From positions 1 to 64,000 of the forward strand of contig WOGZ01000184.1 in NCBI GenBank assembly GCA_009733775.1: a stretch of DNA of 64,000 bases. The letters are read 5' to 3'. The position numbers were made by a program, and so were the translations under genes. Each line of letters opens with the position of its first letter. Position 1 is the stretch's first letter. Shown one piece after another: positions 11,375 to 20,704 of this stretch. This stretch comes from Alectoria sarmentosa (lineage: Eukaryota; Ascomycota; Lecanoromycetes; Lecanorales; Parmeliaceae). The notes beneath the pieces were generated by a model. The model did not search any database. It saw only the letters and a program-made list of their open reading frames with translations, and was not told where the DNA came from.

Positions 11375-11779
11375 ATGCATATCTCTGCCCTCCTAATCGC
11401 CCTTCTCACCTCCATAACTTTCACCGCAGCTCTCCCAACTGGTCTCTCATTCAGTGAGGACCTCAAAACCACCATCGCACAAAAGCGAACCCAAGAACGC
11501 GACCTTGCAACTTTGAAATCTCTATTAGGGGAGAACAGAGCATATCAACTCGAGATGGTCAAAGTCGCCTCATTCAAACACAAACGAGACCTCGATTCCG
11601 CCGTACTGGAGAGTCTCAGTGCACAGACTTCGCAAACGGAGGAAAGACCAAGCGCGGAGGGAAACCGCTTCGATCCGAACTATAAGCCTGGCAGTATCGT
11701 GGAGAATTATGAGAATGCGCTAGATGTGAGTAGTCCGGGGTATGTTGGACTGGGAAACGTTGTGGAGACACTGGATTAG
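11375..11779 (+). CDS. Small secreted protein, unknown function
   Basis: Predicted 134-residue secreted protein, single exon, with a good start context (CACCATGC). The signal peptide is MHISALLIALLTSITFTA followed by ALP. The mature part is cysteine-free, charged and probably helical. It has two Lys-Arg pairs (AQKRTQ and KHKRDL) that could be Kex2 sites, releasing a short pro-segment. The C-terminal third is rich in N, S, V and G (NYKPGSIVENYENALD). No domain is recognised. It is the last of four secreted-protein genes transcribed in the same direction across 4.2-11.8 kb. Confidence 0.65.
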   Translation: MHISALLIALLTSITFTAALPTGLSFSEDLKTTIAQKRTQERDLATLKSLLGENRAYQLEMVKVASFKHKRDLDSAVLESLSAQTSQTEERPSAEGNRFDPNYKPGSIVENYENALDVSSPGYVGLGNVVETLD

Positions 11780-12288
11780 GATGGTGTATGGACGAGGCTT
11801 TCGATGCCAGCCAAGTCGGGTTTCGAATGGTGGCGGAGAGGTTGATGGAGGGTAGGATGAATTAATGGGCAGAGAACTTCCTCGCGCCCGAATTGCTTGG
11901 CAACACTGGCTGCCAGGAATGTTGGACTTCGTTTGTGTAAAGTTTCAAAAAGTGAGACCGAGGAAGGACTCGGTTGATGAGGTGATTGGTGTCGCGTGAG
12001 ATTAGAGAAACCACAGAACAAATCTAGTTGCCAGGCAAGTGGTCCTGTTGAGTTTAATCTACCATTGTCCATTCTCTTCCCATGCATTCGCTCTTCCTGA
12101 TCCCCTCCAGCATCAATCGCTCAACTCTGCGGCGTTTGCTCTTCAGAAATCCTGGTCATCAAAGGCGAGGCCCCGTATATTTGCAGCCATAATTCGAATA
12201 CCAACTCATGCTGACCCAAATCGCGGGCTTCAGCGACGAGAATTAGTGACTTTCCTGTGAAATTGACCAGTTGAAAAACACTCAAAGC
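11780..12288. other. Intergenic region between convergent genes
   Basis: About 0.5 kb between the secreted-protein gene and the minus-strand F-box-like gene. Only short frames; nothing recognised. Confidence 0.6.
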
Positions 12289-13494
12289 TCACCCATAGTA
12301 TGTCGGTATGGCGTTCAGTCTGTTGTACGTCCCACGTGGCGCCGCCGTGATGGGTGGGGCCACTGTCGTATTTATCGTAGCGGGTTTTGAACTGGTCGCA
12401 TTTGAAGAAGTGAGTATCGCATCAGCAGCCGTAGGAACATCCTCGTGCTCTGAATTGGGCCGAGCACGCCATGTAAGCAACACGACATAATAATCAAGCG
12501 TATCGCCAGGCCCCAATTCCGCCGACTCTATGTCACTCCGCGGTGTAGACTTGAAAGGCGAAAAGCTCGCTGTACTCCCCTGTCGTAGTTGCAATCCCGC
12601 TGATACATTGGGAGCGTTGAGGCCCTTAAAGTGTTTCGAACCCGTCCAAGTCGATTTCGCAATACAGTCTTCATCTATCACGAGCACATTGCCATCCCCC
12701 AAAGGGAATTTCCAGGACCGTGCCTTCTCAACTAATGTATCGAGCTCCATCGTTTTTGCTTCAATTGTCTCTAATTCCATCTCCAACTTCTTCAAACCCG
12801 TTAGATTTGTGAATCTACTCCCCCAGCTCCCGCTCTCGTATGCTTGGCCGTCGGGCACCCAATCACCGACTCTCGCCCTCCCTTTTCGCTTCGGATCCAA
12901 CGCCAACGGACTATTTTCTCCGAGGAGATTGTACCACCAATCTGTATGCCTAATTGTGATCCTGATCTTCTCTGGTCCGCCCTCAGGCCAACTGGTCGTG
13001 AATGCCAGCCATTGGTTCTTCCAGTCCTCGAGCCAGAACTGCTGCGTGAATAGATGGACGAATTGTACGGCGTTCCGTTGCGAGAGCTTCATATGTCGAT
13101 CATGAAGCAGATAGTTCGTCGAGCCAGGTGGTATCCTTGGTTTTTCCACGCCCCATATGACATGCTCATTATGTACAACAGGCAATAGGTCCGTCTCGAG
13201 GTATACCCGTCGGCACGTTAATAGCAAATTGACTGCAATCGCTCGCGCGTGCGTATAGCCTGGTCGATACCAGAAGCTGTGCTTTGAGCACTGGCGCGCA
13301 GGGTCTGGGTAGGCGAGGAGGGCATAGTAGAATATATGGTTTCGAATCTCGGCTGGCAGGATCGAGAAGAGAGGAGAGGCGATTTGGGGATTGATGTATG
13401 GACGGCTTGTGATCTTGGCGACAGCAGTAGGCTTGGAGGCATGCTTCAAGGCGCGCTTGCGTTGTAGGTAATTGAAGGGGGTCGACGGGGCCAT
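12289..13494 (-). CDS. F-box-like / 2EXR-type fungal protein
   Basis: Predicted 401-residue protein. From about residue 40 it reads PLFSILPAEIRNHIFYYALL, followed by a segment with NLLLTCRRVYLETD. This LP-EIRN-IF-Y plus LLxTCRxVYxE layout is typical of the large fungal F-box-like group annotated as 2EXR or DUF7730-type, whose members are presumed adaptor or recognition proteins; the biochemical role is not known. The C-terminal half has no recognised domain and ends in a Thr/Ala/Pro-rich tail. I choose the ATG at 13494 (MAPSTPFNYLQRKRALKH); an upstream in-frame start at 13554 adds only a Ser/Thr-rich stretch. Single exon. It lies head to head with another F-box gene (14007), with about 0.5 kb of shared upstream DNA. 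Confidence 0.65.
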   Translation of the reverse strand: MAPSTPFNYLQRKRALKHASKPTAVAKITSRPYINPQIASPLFSILPAEIRNHIFYYALLAYPDPARQCSKHSFWYRPGYTHARAIAVNLLLTCRRVYLETDLLPVVHNEHVIWGVEKPRIPPGSTNYLLHDRHMKLSQRNAVQFVHLFTQQFWLEDWKNQWLAFTTSWPEGGPEKIRITIRHTDWWYNLLGENSPLALDPKRKGRARVGDWVPDGQAYESGSWGSRFTNLTGLKKLEMELETIEAKTMELDTLVEKARSWKFPLGDGNVLVIDEDCIAKSTWTGSKHFKGLNAPNVSAGLQLRQGSTASFSPFKSTPRSDIESAELGPGDTLDYYVVLLTWRARPNSEHEDVPTAADAILTSSNATSSKPATINTTVAPPITAAPRGTYNRLNAIPTYYG

Positions 13495-14006
13495 TGATAA
13501 AGTAACAGTGCTTGAGTAAATATTAGTGGTTGTGGAGGAGCTGGAAAGAATCAAGGCGTTGGCAATTGTGAAAGTCTCACGAGTATTCCGTATAAGATGA
13601 TGTCAACTCTGGAGTCTAGATCTTCTATCTGATGCGCACATCATCGAAGCTTTTCGAGGCGGGGAAGCGCTGCAGATCTCTCGAGTCGCCACAAAAGGGC
13701 GACAAAAGGGGCTTGTGTGAGCGTCGCGCCATCCGTGAGCTGTGCCCTAGATTCCCACCTTTTTCAGAAACTGTTAACTTTCTCTTTGACCTACAGCTGT
13801 GCAGCTCGTTCGTATATGATACTCAATGCATCGTAGATGTAAGCATCAAGACTCGTGTTGGTAGCAGAACAGAGAGCAACTGGAAGTGGAAGCTAGGGTT
13901 AGGGCTACGTATCGCACCCGCAGTGCTAGCGGTACACTGGTGCACTGGAAGTAGGCCCCACCCTTCTCGCTTTCTAATAAAACAGCCAGAACAACCAGAC
14001 ATCGCA

Positions 14007-15197
14007 ATGCCACTGCTAGACTTACCTTCAGAGCTGCTAACACTCATAGCCCACCATATCGGTCCCGTTGAACTGCGCACTTCGACTGCTTACCTCCTGG
14101 TGTCAAAATTATGGTATCGCGCCGCACTCCCAGTCTTCCTTTCCGAACTGCAACTCTCAACCCTTCGCCTATGCTCGCGGCAATTAGAACCACCTCCCAT
14201 CCCCAACAGTCCTGTGGGCACTTTACTAGCGGCAGAAGTGAAGAGACTTTCGATCCGTCTAGTAGGCCATCCGTCGGAAAAGATTGCGCGCTGGCCGTGG
14301 CATGACGAAGAGCCATCGGATGACGTAGCGGGGAACCAAGACGAGTATCCCGAGGAATGTGAAGACTGGACTATAGTAGGACCTCAGAAGCTGGAGAGCC
14401 GCGGGCGGAGAGATTGCTACGATTGGGAAATTGAGATGGAACTGCAACTGCGCCCGTGGAGTGAGCGTATCAATAAGGGGCTTACGAGTATAATTTCTAT
14501 GCTTCCAGACTTCAAAAGCTTGGAAGAATTGAGCATAGAAGCGCGGAGTCACTATGAGGCAACATGGGGTCCACGGTGGGACTATCTATCCTACACCCCG
14601 ATCAGAAGCATGATGGCGAATATATCCCCCTCCCTCACGAATCTGACGCTAGATACCTGCGGTTCAAACCTCGTTTTGCCTAGAGAGCATGCCGATGCGG
14701 CGACATCCCACATCTGCCCCTTCATCGCCCAGCAAATGCACCAGGTGGAGAACGTCCGGCTCAGAATGCGCTGCATCTGCCCTCTGATCCTCGATTCGTC
14801 CCCTGCTCCGTCAGGCCAGAATTCAAGGCTTAGGACATTGGTGATAAGACTCAGTTTACCCTTCTACCCCGAAGCTGCCCACGAAAAGCACAATGGCCAC
14901 ACAGAATACGATGCTCAACCATGCACTCCAAGCGCGATGAAAAAACCTCTCTACAAAGCCATGGTAGCAGCGGGCTTGAGAATGGCGAGGACGAATCCGG
15001 AGGTGCAGATGCTGCGGGTGTCGTATCGTGATCCAAGATATTCAGGTATTAATTTAATGCTTGCTGACTGCGTGCGAAGAGTTTACATGTATGAGCCTTC
15101 TGAGATCTTTATCTATGAAGATGAGGGGAAGGAGTGGGATGCGTGGGAGCATAATGAAACGCTGCGCGATGGAGGTGCGTGGACGGATAGGAATTGA
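14007..15197 (+). CDS. F-box protein
   Basis: Predicted 396-residue protein with an N-terminal F-box: MPLLDLPSELLTLIAHHI, then the conserved SKLWYRAALP region at about residues 30-45. F-box proteins bind Skp1 and bring substrates to SCF ubiquitin ligases; the substrate here is unknown. The remainder has scattered leucine-rich segments (ISPSLTNLTLDTCGSN) but no clear repeat domain, and is weakly acidic. The frame is open upstream to 13632, but the F-box convention of starting a few residues before LPSELL favours 14007. Single exon. Divergently arranged with the F-box-like gene at 12289-13494. Confidence 0.65.
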   Translation: MPLLDLPSELLTLIAHHIGPVELRTSTAYLLVSKLWYRAALPVFLSELQLSTLRLCSRQLEPPPIPNSPVGTLLAAEVKRLSIRLVGHPSEKIARWPWHDEEPSDDVAGNQDEYPEECEDWTIVGPQKLESRGRRDCYDWEIEMELQLRPWSERINKGLTSIISMLPDFKSLEELSIEARSHYEATWGPRWDYLSYTPIRSMMANISPSLTNLTLDTCGSNLVLPREHADAATSHICPFIAQQMHQVENVRLRMRCICPLILDSSPAPSGQNSRLRTLVIRLSLPFYPEAAHEKHNGHTEYDAQPCTPSAMKKPLYKAMVAAGLRMARTNPEVQMLRVSYRDPRYSGINLMLADCVRRVYMYEPSEIFIYEDEGKEWDAWEHNETLRDGGAWTDRN

Positions 15198-17516
15198 AAA
15201 CTTCCACGGAACAGAAGTTATAAAGTACACTTCCCCTGGTTCCAATTTGCAGTAACTTCTATCAGTTCAATGCCCAATGTCACTATGTATGATCCGGCCC
15301 TCTCCAACAGACCCATGAGATCCCTTGACATCACTCACACACCTGGTGAAACATAGAGCCTAATTCCTCGGCCACGTCTAAGTCCTATAAGTGCTCTCAA
15401 GGTCTCGCAATCGCATATCAAAGTCCCCTAGGGCGATTTACATGCCTCGTTTACACGACATTTGACCGTCTTGATGATGCTACAATCAACTCGATTTCGC
15501 ATTTGCACGATAGAGAGCTGCTACATGCTAGCAAAAGGTGAAAACCATCGTTCTCGATCGCTACCTCCATCTAGGGATCGTTCTATAGTAAAAATTTCTC
15601 GCGTCACGAAATTGCGTAATCCAAGCTTCCAACATCGCACTGGAGGATACAACATCTCATCTCGTCCCTCTGACTCTCCATCAAACCATCAGACTCAGTA
15701 CAGGGAAGGGCAGTCCTTGATGCAGTCTGCTTTCAAGGGCTCAGCTACAGCTATATCTAACTCCAAGGCATCAAAAGGCTAGTATTATAAATCACCATGC
15801 TGTTGCCAAAGTTTTGTTCCGTGCCTATTGTAAGTTGCCTTATTGCCAGCGCTCAAAGCCATGCTGTCATCGAATATCGGTCTGTTGCCCGTATTTGTTG
15901 CCATATTCCCCCAACCAAGAGTCATACTGCGGCCGAAGTCTGTTTCATTCCCATTTATTCACCCCTCCGATTGAATTATATTCCTTAGCAACGATGGAAC
16001 CCAGTTTTTGGAAGCGCTTTTTAAAAATTCCTCTACACAGATGGGTACCAACCAGAACATTAAGTCTGTGTTCAAGGCTGTCGAAACTCTCGTTAAAGCT
16101 GGCGCAGGCAAAGGCTGGCTCTCCTGTCTACCTACATTCAGAATCGTGCTGTACCCGCGACCATCGATCCCACTCCGCCCTACTCTCCAAACGTGAGGAA
16201 CAGACTATACGCAAAGCCATTCTAGACCAGGCTGCAGAAAACCACTCCACTGAAAAAGAGTGGTAAACCCTTGACCATGCATAGAGTACTTGCGGCTTAC
16301 GGTCGTCGAGAGTTTGCACGCGATACCCAAATGGCAATCGTTCACGAAATGAACAGGGAATCTTGGTGTGAGGAGTATAGACTTGCTCGTCGGGAAGTCT
16401 GATGTGGCCGAGCCGGACAGGTTCTGGGACAGGAGGCAAGGGCCTGGAACGTGTACGGCGCAGGACGTTATGCAGTTTGGACGGATCAAGAGGGGAAGGA
16501 AACGGTTTTAGAAGAGTGAACGGTACGTTTCAATACTGTTATTTCTCATCTTTAAGCAGCGCGATCTGTTACCCTCCGAACTATGCCCTTCTGTCCATCT
16601 CCGACCGACCTAGGTTTTCAATCTGACCACCTAGAGCTCTCATTTCCTCACACACACACCGTGGATGCAATCAATCCATCTTCTCAACAGTGAAAATCCG
16701 TCTCCGCGCGACAGTGCAACCGGCCAATTTCGACATGAACTCATCGCTGCTCTTGGGTATCCATCTTGAAGGATCGTTTTTGTGCCCACCTTGGAGGGGT
16801 GGATGGTGCTCCATCATCACACCCCGGTTTACCCAGCTCGCCCGAAAGCGAACGGCCATGGCAGAGCTCCCCAATCGGCCCCCCCGGGAACAGAAGTCAT
16901 GTCTTCTGCTAGTGCCCAAGACCGACGACGGGATTATCCAAGGAGCTGAGTGAGTGAGTGAGGCTCGTGTGTGTGTTTGTGTGTGTGTGTGTGTGTGTGG
17001 AAACATCAAAGTGAGCGGAATGGCGGCACTGCGCTCTTGGTATCAGGGCGGCTGGCAGAGACGGTCTGGTCTAGTCGACTCTGCCTGGCTCGCCTTTTTT
17101 TTGCGGGGGACTCCGGGGTCTTTTCGGAGATGTTGAGACGGGGGACAGGGATCAATACCTTCTCTTCTCTTGGAGATCGCTTCTACTTGTCTGTGGTTTA
17201 CCTTTTTGGGGAGGGAGGGGAGGGGGGCTCGATATCAAATGTATCTACCTATCTGTCTGGCAACTAGAGAAGATGCTAATCCCTTTTCATAGCTTGATGG
17301 GAATGTGGAAGGGAGATTGTACTTTCTCGCAGCTTGATTGGAATATGTAAGGGGTTGTTATTTTACAGAAGCTGATCTGAGGAGTGGATCTGGGATCTGG
17401 TTATGGAAACTTTGTATCGACTTCGTCTGCCTAATGGGTATCATCCATATCCACCACGCTCCCCTGTGCGCCTTGTGCTCCTCGCTAAGCTGGAATCCGC
17501 TATAAATCATGCACCT
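15198..17516. other. Intergenic region, possible decayed coding sequence near 16 kb
   Basis: About 2.3 kb. Between 15990 and 16270 two adjacent plus frames (one reading NQNIKSVFKAVETLVKAG, the other SKREEQTIRKAILDQAAE) look like pieces of one helical protein interrupted by a frame change, but I cannot name it. A (GT)n tract lies at 16967-16999. The rest shows nothing recognisable. Confidence 0.4.
16967..16999. repeat. (GT)n microsatellite
   Basis: About 16 GT units with one interruption. Confidence 0.9.
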
Positions 17517-19895
17517 TCACAAGTGACTCCCCATCCTGCTCTCCTCCTCCCTCTCCGCCATCCCATTCGTCTCCCTCAGAGGCCTGGCCGGCGCTCTCGT
17601 CCCCACAAATCCCCGCCTATTCCTCCCCGTCCTTCCCCTCCCCAACCAATTGAGTTTCAGCGCCTTGGCCAAATCTTCCATCTTGGCCTGACTGTCGTCG
17701 CCGCTCTGCACACTCGCTAGCACACTCACGCATTGCAGCATGCGTCCCACCGTCTCGGTCACTTGCGAACTATCCGGTGGACCCTGACGGCGGGGGAGCG
17801 GTGAGCCGAATGATGGGAGTTCCGGGGCAGAGAGGTTGGATGTCGCTCTGCTCCTGCCTCCCTCGTCAAGCAGCGTGGAACCTTGGGAATTGAAGCTCGC
17901 GACGCCGGGGTCGAGGCTAGCGGCCGTGCCCGGTCGGCCGCCTACGACGCCGTCGAAGCTGTCAACGACGGGGCTGACGCCAACGTTGATGCTGTCGAGG
18001 CTGAGGCGCGAGAAGGTGGCTTTGAGCGCTTCGTAGTGGGCCAGAATGACGTTGTCGCGGTAGGAGAGGAGGACGATTCTTCGCACGTCGAATTCGTTGC
18101 CGAAGGCGGAGTCGGTGGAGTCGGGGTTGGCGCCCCAGAAGTCGGCGGCTTCTTGGGACGTCATGAGGGTGCCGTGGCCTTTGAATTCGAGGTCGAGGGG
18201 AAGGAAGACGGCTTGCATGTAAGGAAGGAGCTTGCCGAAGACGAAGAGCCACATGTCCACCAGATGAGGTACTAGGCGGTGGTCGGGAACGTTTCGTAGA
18301 GTCTGATCTAGAGTTGTGAAGCCCGTCTGGAGCAGTTCGCGGAAGTCCTCGATGATGATTGGCGCACTTCGCTTGATTATACACCTTTGGATATGAGTGG
18401 TGACTAAGCCATTGAGATCCTCGACGGGAATACGCAGTTCGTCGCCGTCAAAGACAACCAGGAGCTTATCTTTCAAAAAATTCCATGCGTCTTCAGGGCG
18501 CATGTTGTTCAGCCCGAAGCCCTGCAAGACCGAAGAAGCAGATGAGCTAGCAGCATGAGAGCTGGAAGAAGGAACTCCAAAGAGCGAGGGAGCGAGACCG
18601 GTGCCACCGCTCAATGCTCCTCCAGTTGCCCAGTCCACTCGGTCAATATCAGCCTTCTTTGGCGCGAAAGGCGGAGCGTACCCAGGCACTGCTTTCTCTT
18701 CTTTTTTCTTCTCACGCAATGCACGGCCTCCATGTCGGAGATCGAGGCCGCTGAATGATGATGATGCTGGGCTCGCGGGGGCTGGTGCGAAGTTGTACAA
18801 GGAGGCCGGAGCACTGGGATCGATAGGCTTAGAGTTGCTCGATGCTGAAGAAAGTAGAAGGGCATGGTCATCGCCAATCTTGTCCTTGATCTTGTTCTTC
18901 TGACGTGACAGAAAGTGATGTTTGTGGGCCTTTTCCTTCTCGTAGGTTGTCTGACGGTCCAACGGTACCAAAGTGGACGTCGACGCATTATTCGTGGAGT
19001 ACATCGACGAGGCTCCTGATGCTAAAGAGTCCGCCAAGCTCGTGACAGAAGGATTGACCATCTTCGAAAGTCCACTTGGGCGCTCAACCTTGTTCGGTGA
19101 AGGCGTAGGCTTCTCCACCTCTTTGCTTGCCGCGCTCTTCGGCTTCGAAAAAAGTTTCATCTTCGACCTCTCCGTCTTGAGCTTATGCTCCTTCTCTGGG
19201 AACTCGGATTGCGTGAGGCCAGGCGACGTCTTCGAGCTGTGAGGAAGGGCAACATTCGCAGCAGTGACCGCGGCCGCTGAGTGTCCACCCACAGCTCCAT
19301 TGTAGTTCCTTAGTCCTGGTGTTTGTGGCCCATTTGGTTTTCTTGATGGTTCTACTATAGTCTGGATTGGCGGAGGCTTTCGTCGTCCAGTGCTGGTACC
19401 TGGAGGACTCTGATTGGGTGTCGGTACGGTCTGGGACCGATTCCTGTTATGCTGTGACGACGCTTGATGCTGCATAGCAGCTTGGGCCGCTATCTGCGAA
19501 GCAGTCAGGTTTCCCCCCATAGTGGACTGGTCTGAAAGTGTAGCTGTAGGTAGCGATGGCTCAAAGAAGCCCTGGGAATGCTGCCGCCTATGTACCGGCG
19601 CCTGAGGTGCGGCTCGCAAGGGCAGCTCGCTAGAGGTCTGTCTTGCTGATGCCGGTCTCGAGAAGTTGTTGACTGAGATGGTACTAGAACTGGGATTCGA
19701 AGGGGGAAAGACGTAGGAGCGAGTAAATTGTGGTTGCGGTGATTGGGTATCTCGAGACTGGGCGGTTACTTGCGAGGAGCTGGAGGAGTCGCTTTCAGAC
19801 GCATTGCTACTTTGGGGGCGGTTTTTATACAGGCCTGGCGACGCTGGTGCTCGGGGTGAGAAAGCACCTGGGCGCCTGTAGGTTGAGGAATTCAT
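17517..19895 (-). CDS. hbrB: HbrB-like TORC2 subunit (Bit61/PRR5 family)
   Basis: Predicted 792-residue cytosolic protein of the HbrB family, a non-catalytic subunit of TOR complex 2, which controls polarised growth and the actin cytoskeleton; HbrB was named for a hyperbranching phenotype in Aspergillus. The N-terminal 450 residues are Ser/Pro/Ala-rich and probably disordered. The conserved domain covers about residues 460-630: AWNFLKDKLLVVFDGDELRI, VEDLNGLVTTHI, FRELLQTGFTTLDQTL, then HLVDMWLFVFGKLLPYMQAV, an FDVRRIVLLSYRDNVIL segment and a terminal YEALKATFSRLSLDSI. The C-terminal tail is basic and low-complexity. I choose the ATG at 19895 (MNSSTYRRPG); an in-frame start 15 codons upstream exists. 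Single exon. It diverges from gon7, which starts 315 bases away. Confidence 0.85.
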   Translation of the reverse strand: MNSSTYRRPGAFSPRAPASPGLYKNRPQSSNASESDSSSSSQVTAQSRDTQSPQPQFTRSYVFPPSNPSSSTISVNNFSRPASARQTSSELPLRAAPQAPVHRRQHSQGFFEPSLPTATLSDQSTMGGNLTASQIAAQAAMQHQASSQHNRNRSQTVPTPNQSPPGTSTGRRKPPPIQTIVEPSRKPNGPQTPGLRNYNGAVGGHSAAAVTAANVALPHSSKTSPGLTQSEFPEKEHKLKTERSKMKLFSKPKSAASKEVEKPTPSPNKVERPSGLSKMVNPSVTSLADSLASGASSMYSTNNASTSTLVPLDRQTTYEKEKAHKHHFLSRQKNKIKDKIGDDHALLLSSASSNSKPIDPSAPASLYNFAPAPASPASSSFSGLDLRHGGRALREKKKEEKAVPGYAPPFAPKKADIDRVDWATGGALSGGTGLAPSLFGVPSSSSHAASSSASSVLQGFGLNNMRPEDAWNFLKDKLLVVFDGDELRIPVEDLNGLVTTHIQRCIIKRSAPIIIEDFRELLQTGFTTLDQTLRNVPDHRLVPHLVDMWLFVFGKLLPYMQAVFLPLDLEFKGHGTLMTSQEAADFWGANPDSTDSAFGNEFDVRRIVLLSYRDNVILAHYEALKATFSRLSLDSINVGVSPVVDSFDGVVGGRPGTAASLDPGVASFNSQGSTLLDEGGRSRATSNLSAPELPSFGSPLPRRQGPPDSSQVTETVGRMLQCVSVLASVQSGDDSQAKMEDLAKALKLNWLGRGRTGRNRRGFVGTRAPARPLRETNGMAEREEESRMGSHL

Positions 19896-20210
19896 GTTTG
19901 TGTCGGTCGTGGATATCTGGGCGCCGAGACGGAGCTTCAAGGATCAGACCCGGGCCTTTGTACTACTTCAGATGAAGCTGTGATCCCCTGGTATTCCATC
20001 AAATCCATTGTCGGCCTGTATAGAAAATCTCCATCGCACAGGGAGAGGTCAGGGAGGTGGAGAACATCAAGTCCATGAGTGGCGTCTGTTGGCTCGCTGG
20101 AAGCTTTCAGTGACCCGCTAGCCTGTCATCCTCCGCGGCTTTGTCCTCCGCTACCCAAGTCAGCATTGTATCCTGGAGCTCACCAAGGGCTTCAGAATCA
20201 TTCTACTATA

Positions 20211-20510
20211 ATGGCTCCAACCCCAGACCAAGATTCTGGTACATCCCTCAATGCAGACTACGCAAGTCCCACCACCACCAAGACCTTCACCCACCCCCTG
20301 CCCTCCGCAGCGACTACATCTACCAAAGACAAGACGAACTATCTATCGGCGCTACGGAAGTCTGTCGTGAAACTACAGGAGGAAGTAAATGGCTTGTTGA
20401 CTACGAAAATGGAAGAGGACAAGTCTCTGGCAGCGAGTGCTGGGATGAAGGCAGATGACAGGGCGGAGGAAGAGAACTATGGAGAGGAGAAGGTGGAAGA
20501 CGATGGCTAA
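20211..20510 (+). CDS. gon7: EKC/KEOPS complex subunit Gon7
   Basis: Predicted 99-residue acidic protein of the fungal Gon7 family, the small disordered subunit of the EKC/KEOPS complex that makes N6-threonylcarbamoyl-adenosine in tRNA and affects telomeres and transcription. Features seen: an N-terminal LNADYASPTTTKTFTHPL segment, the central TNYLSALRKSVVKLQEEVN followed by GLLTTKMEEDK, and an acidic C terminus (EENYGEEKVEDDG). Length and layout match the family. The start at 20211 is chosen because family similarity begins there, although the frame is open upstream to 20079. It is convergent with vps39, whose stop lies about 195 bases beyond, so the two 3' UTRs may overlap. Confidence 0.8.
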   Translation: MAPTPDQDSGTSLNADYASPTTTKTFTHPLPSAATTSTKDKTNYLSALRKSVVKLQEEVNGLLTTKMEEDKSLAASAGMKADDRAEEENYGEEKVEDDG

Positions 20511-20704
20511 AGAGTTATAGGGTACGTGACGTGGACTATCAGTCACTGAGCGTGCAAAACGCATGGTTAAAATAGTGCGATTGGGGTATCTATGAATCAC
20601 GCATGGCTGGGATACTGCAGTGGTTGGATGCCAAAATGCTTCGTCGGAGCTGACACTCTTCTTGCAAAGATGAGAGCTACTGTTTCTTTGGGAGATCATT
20701 CTCG

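Noticed and set aside
17883..18384. Frames antisense and out of frame to hbrB
   Set aside because: Shadows of the GC-rich hbrB coding sequence.
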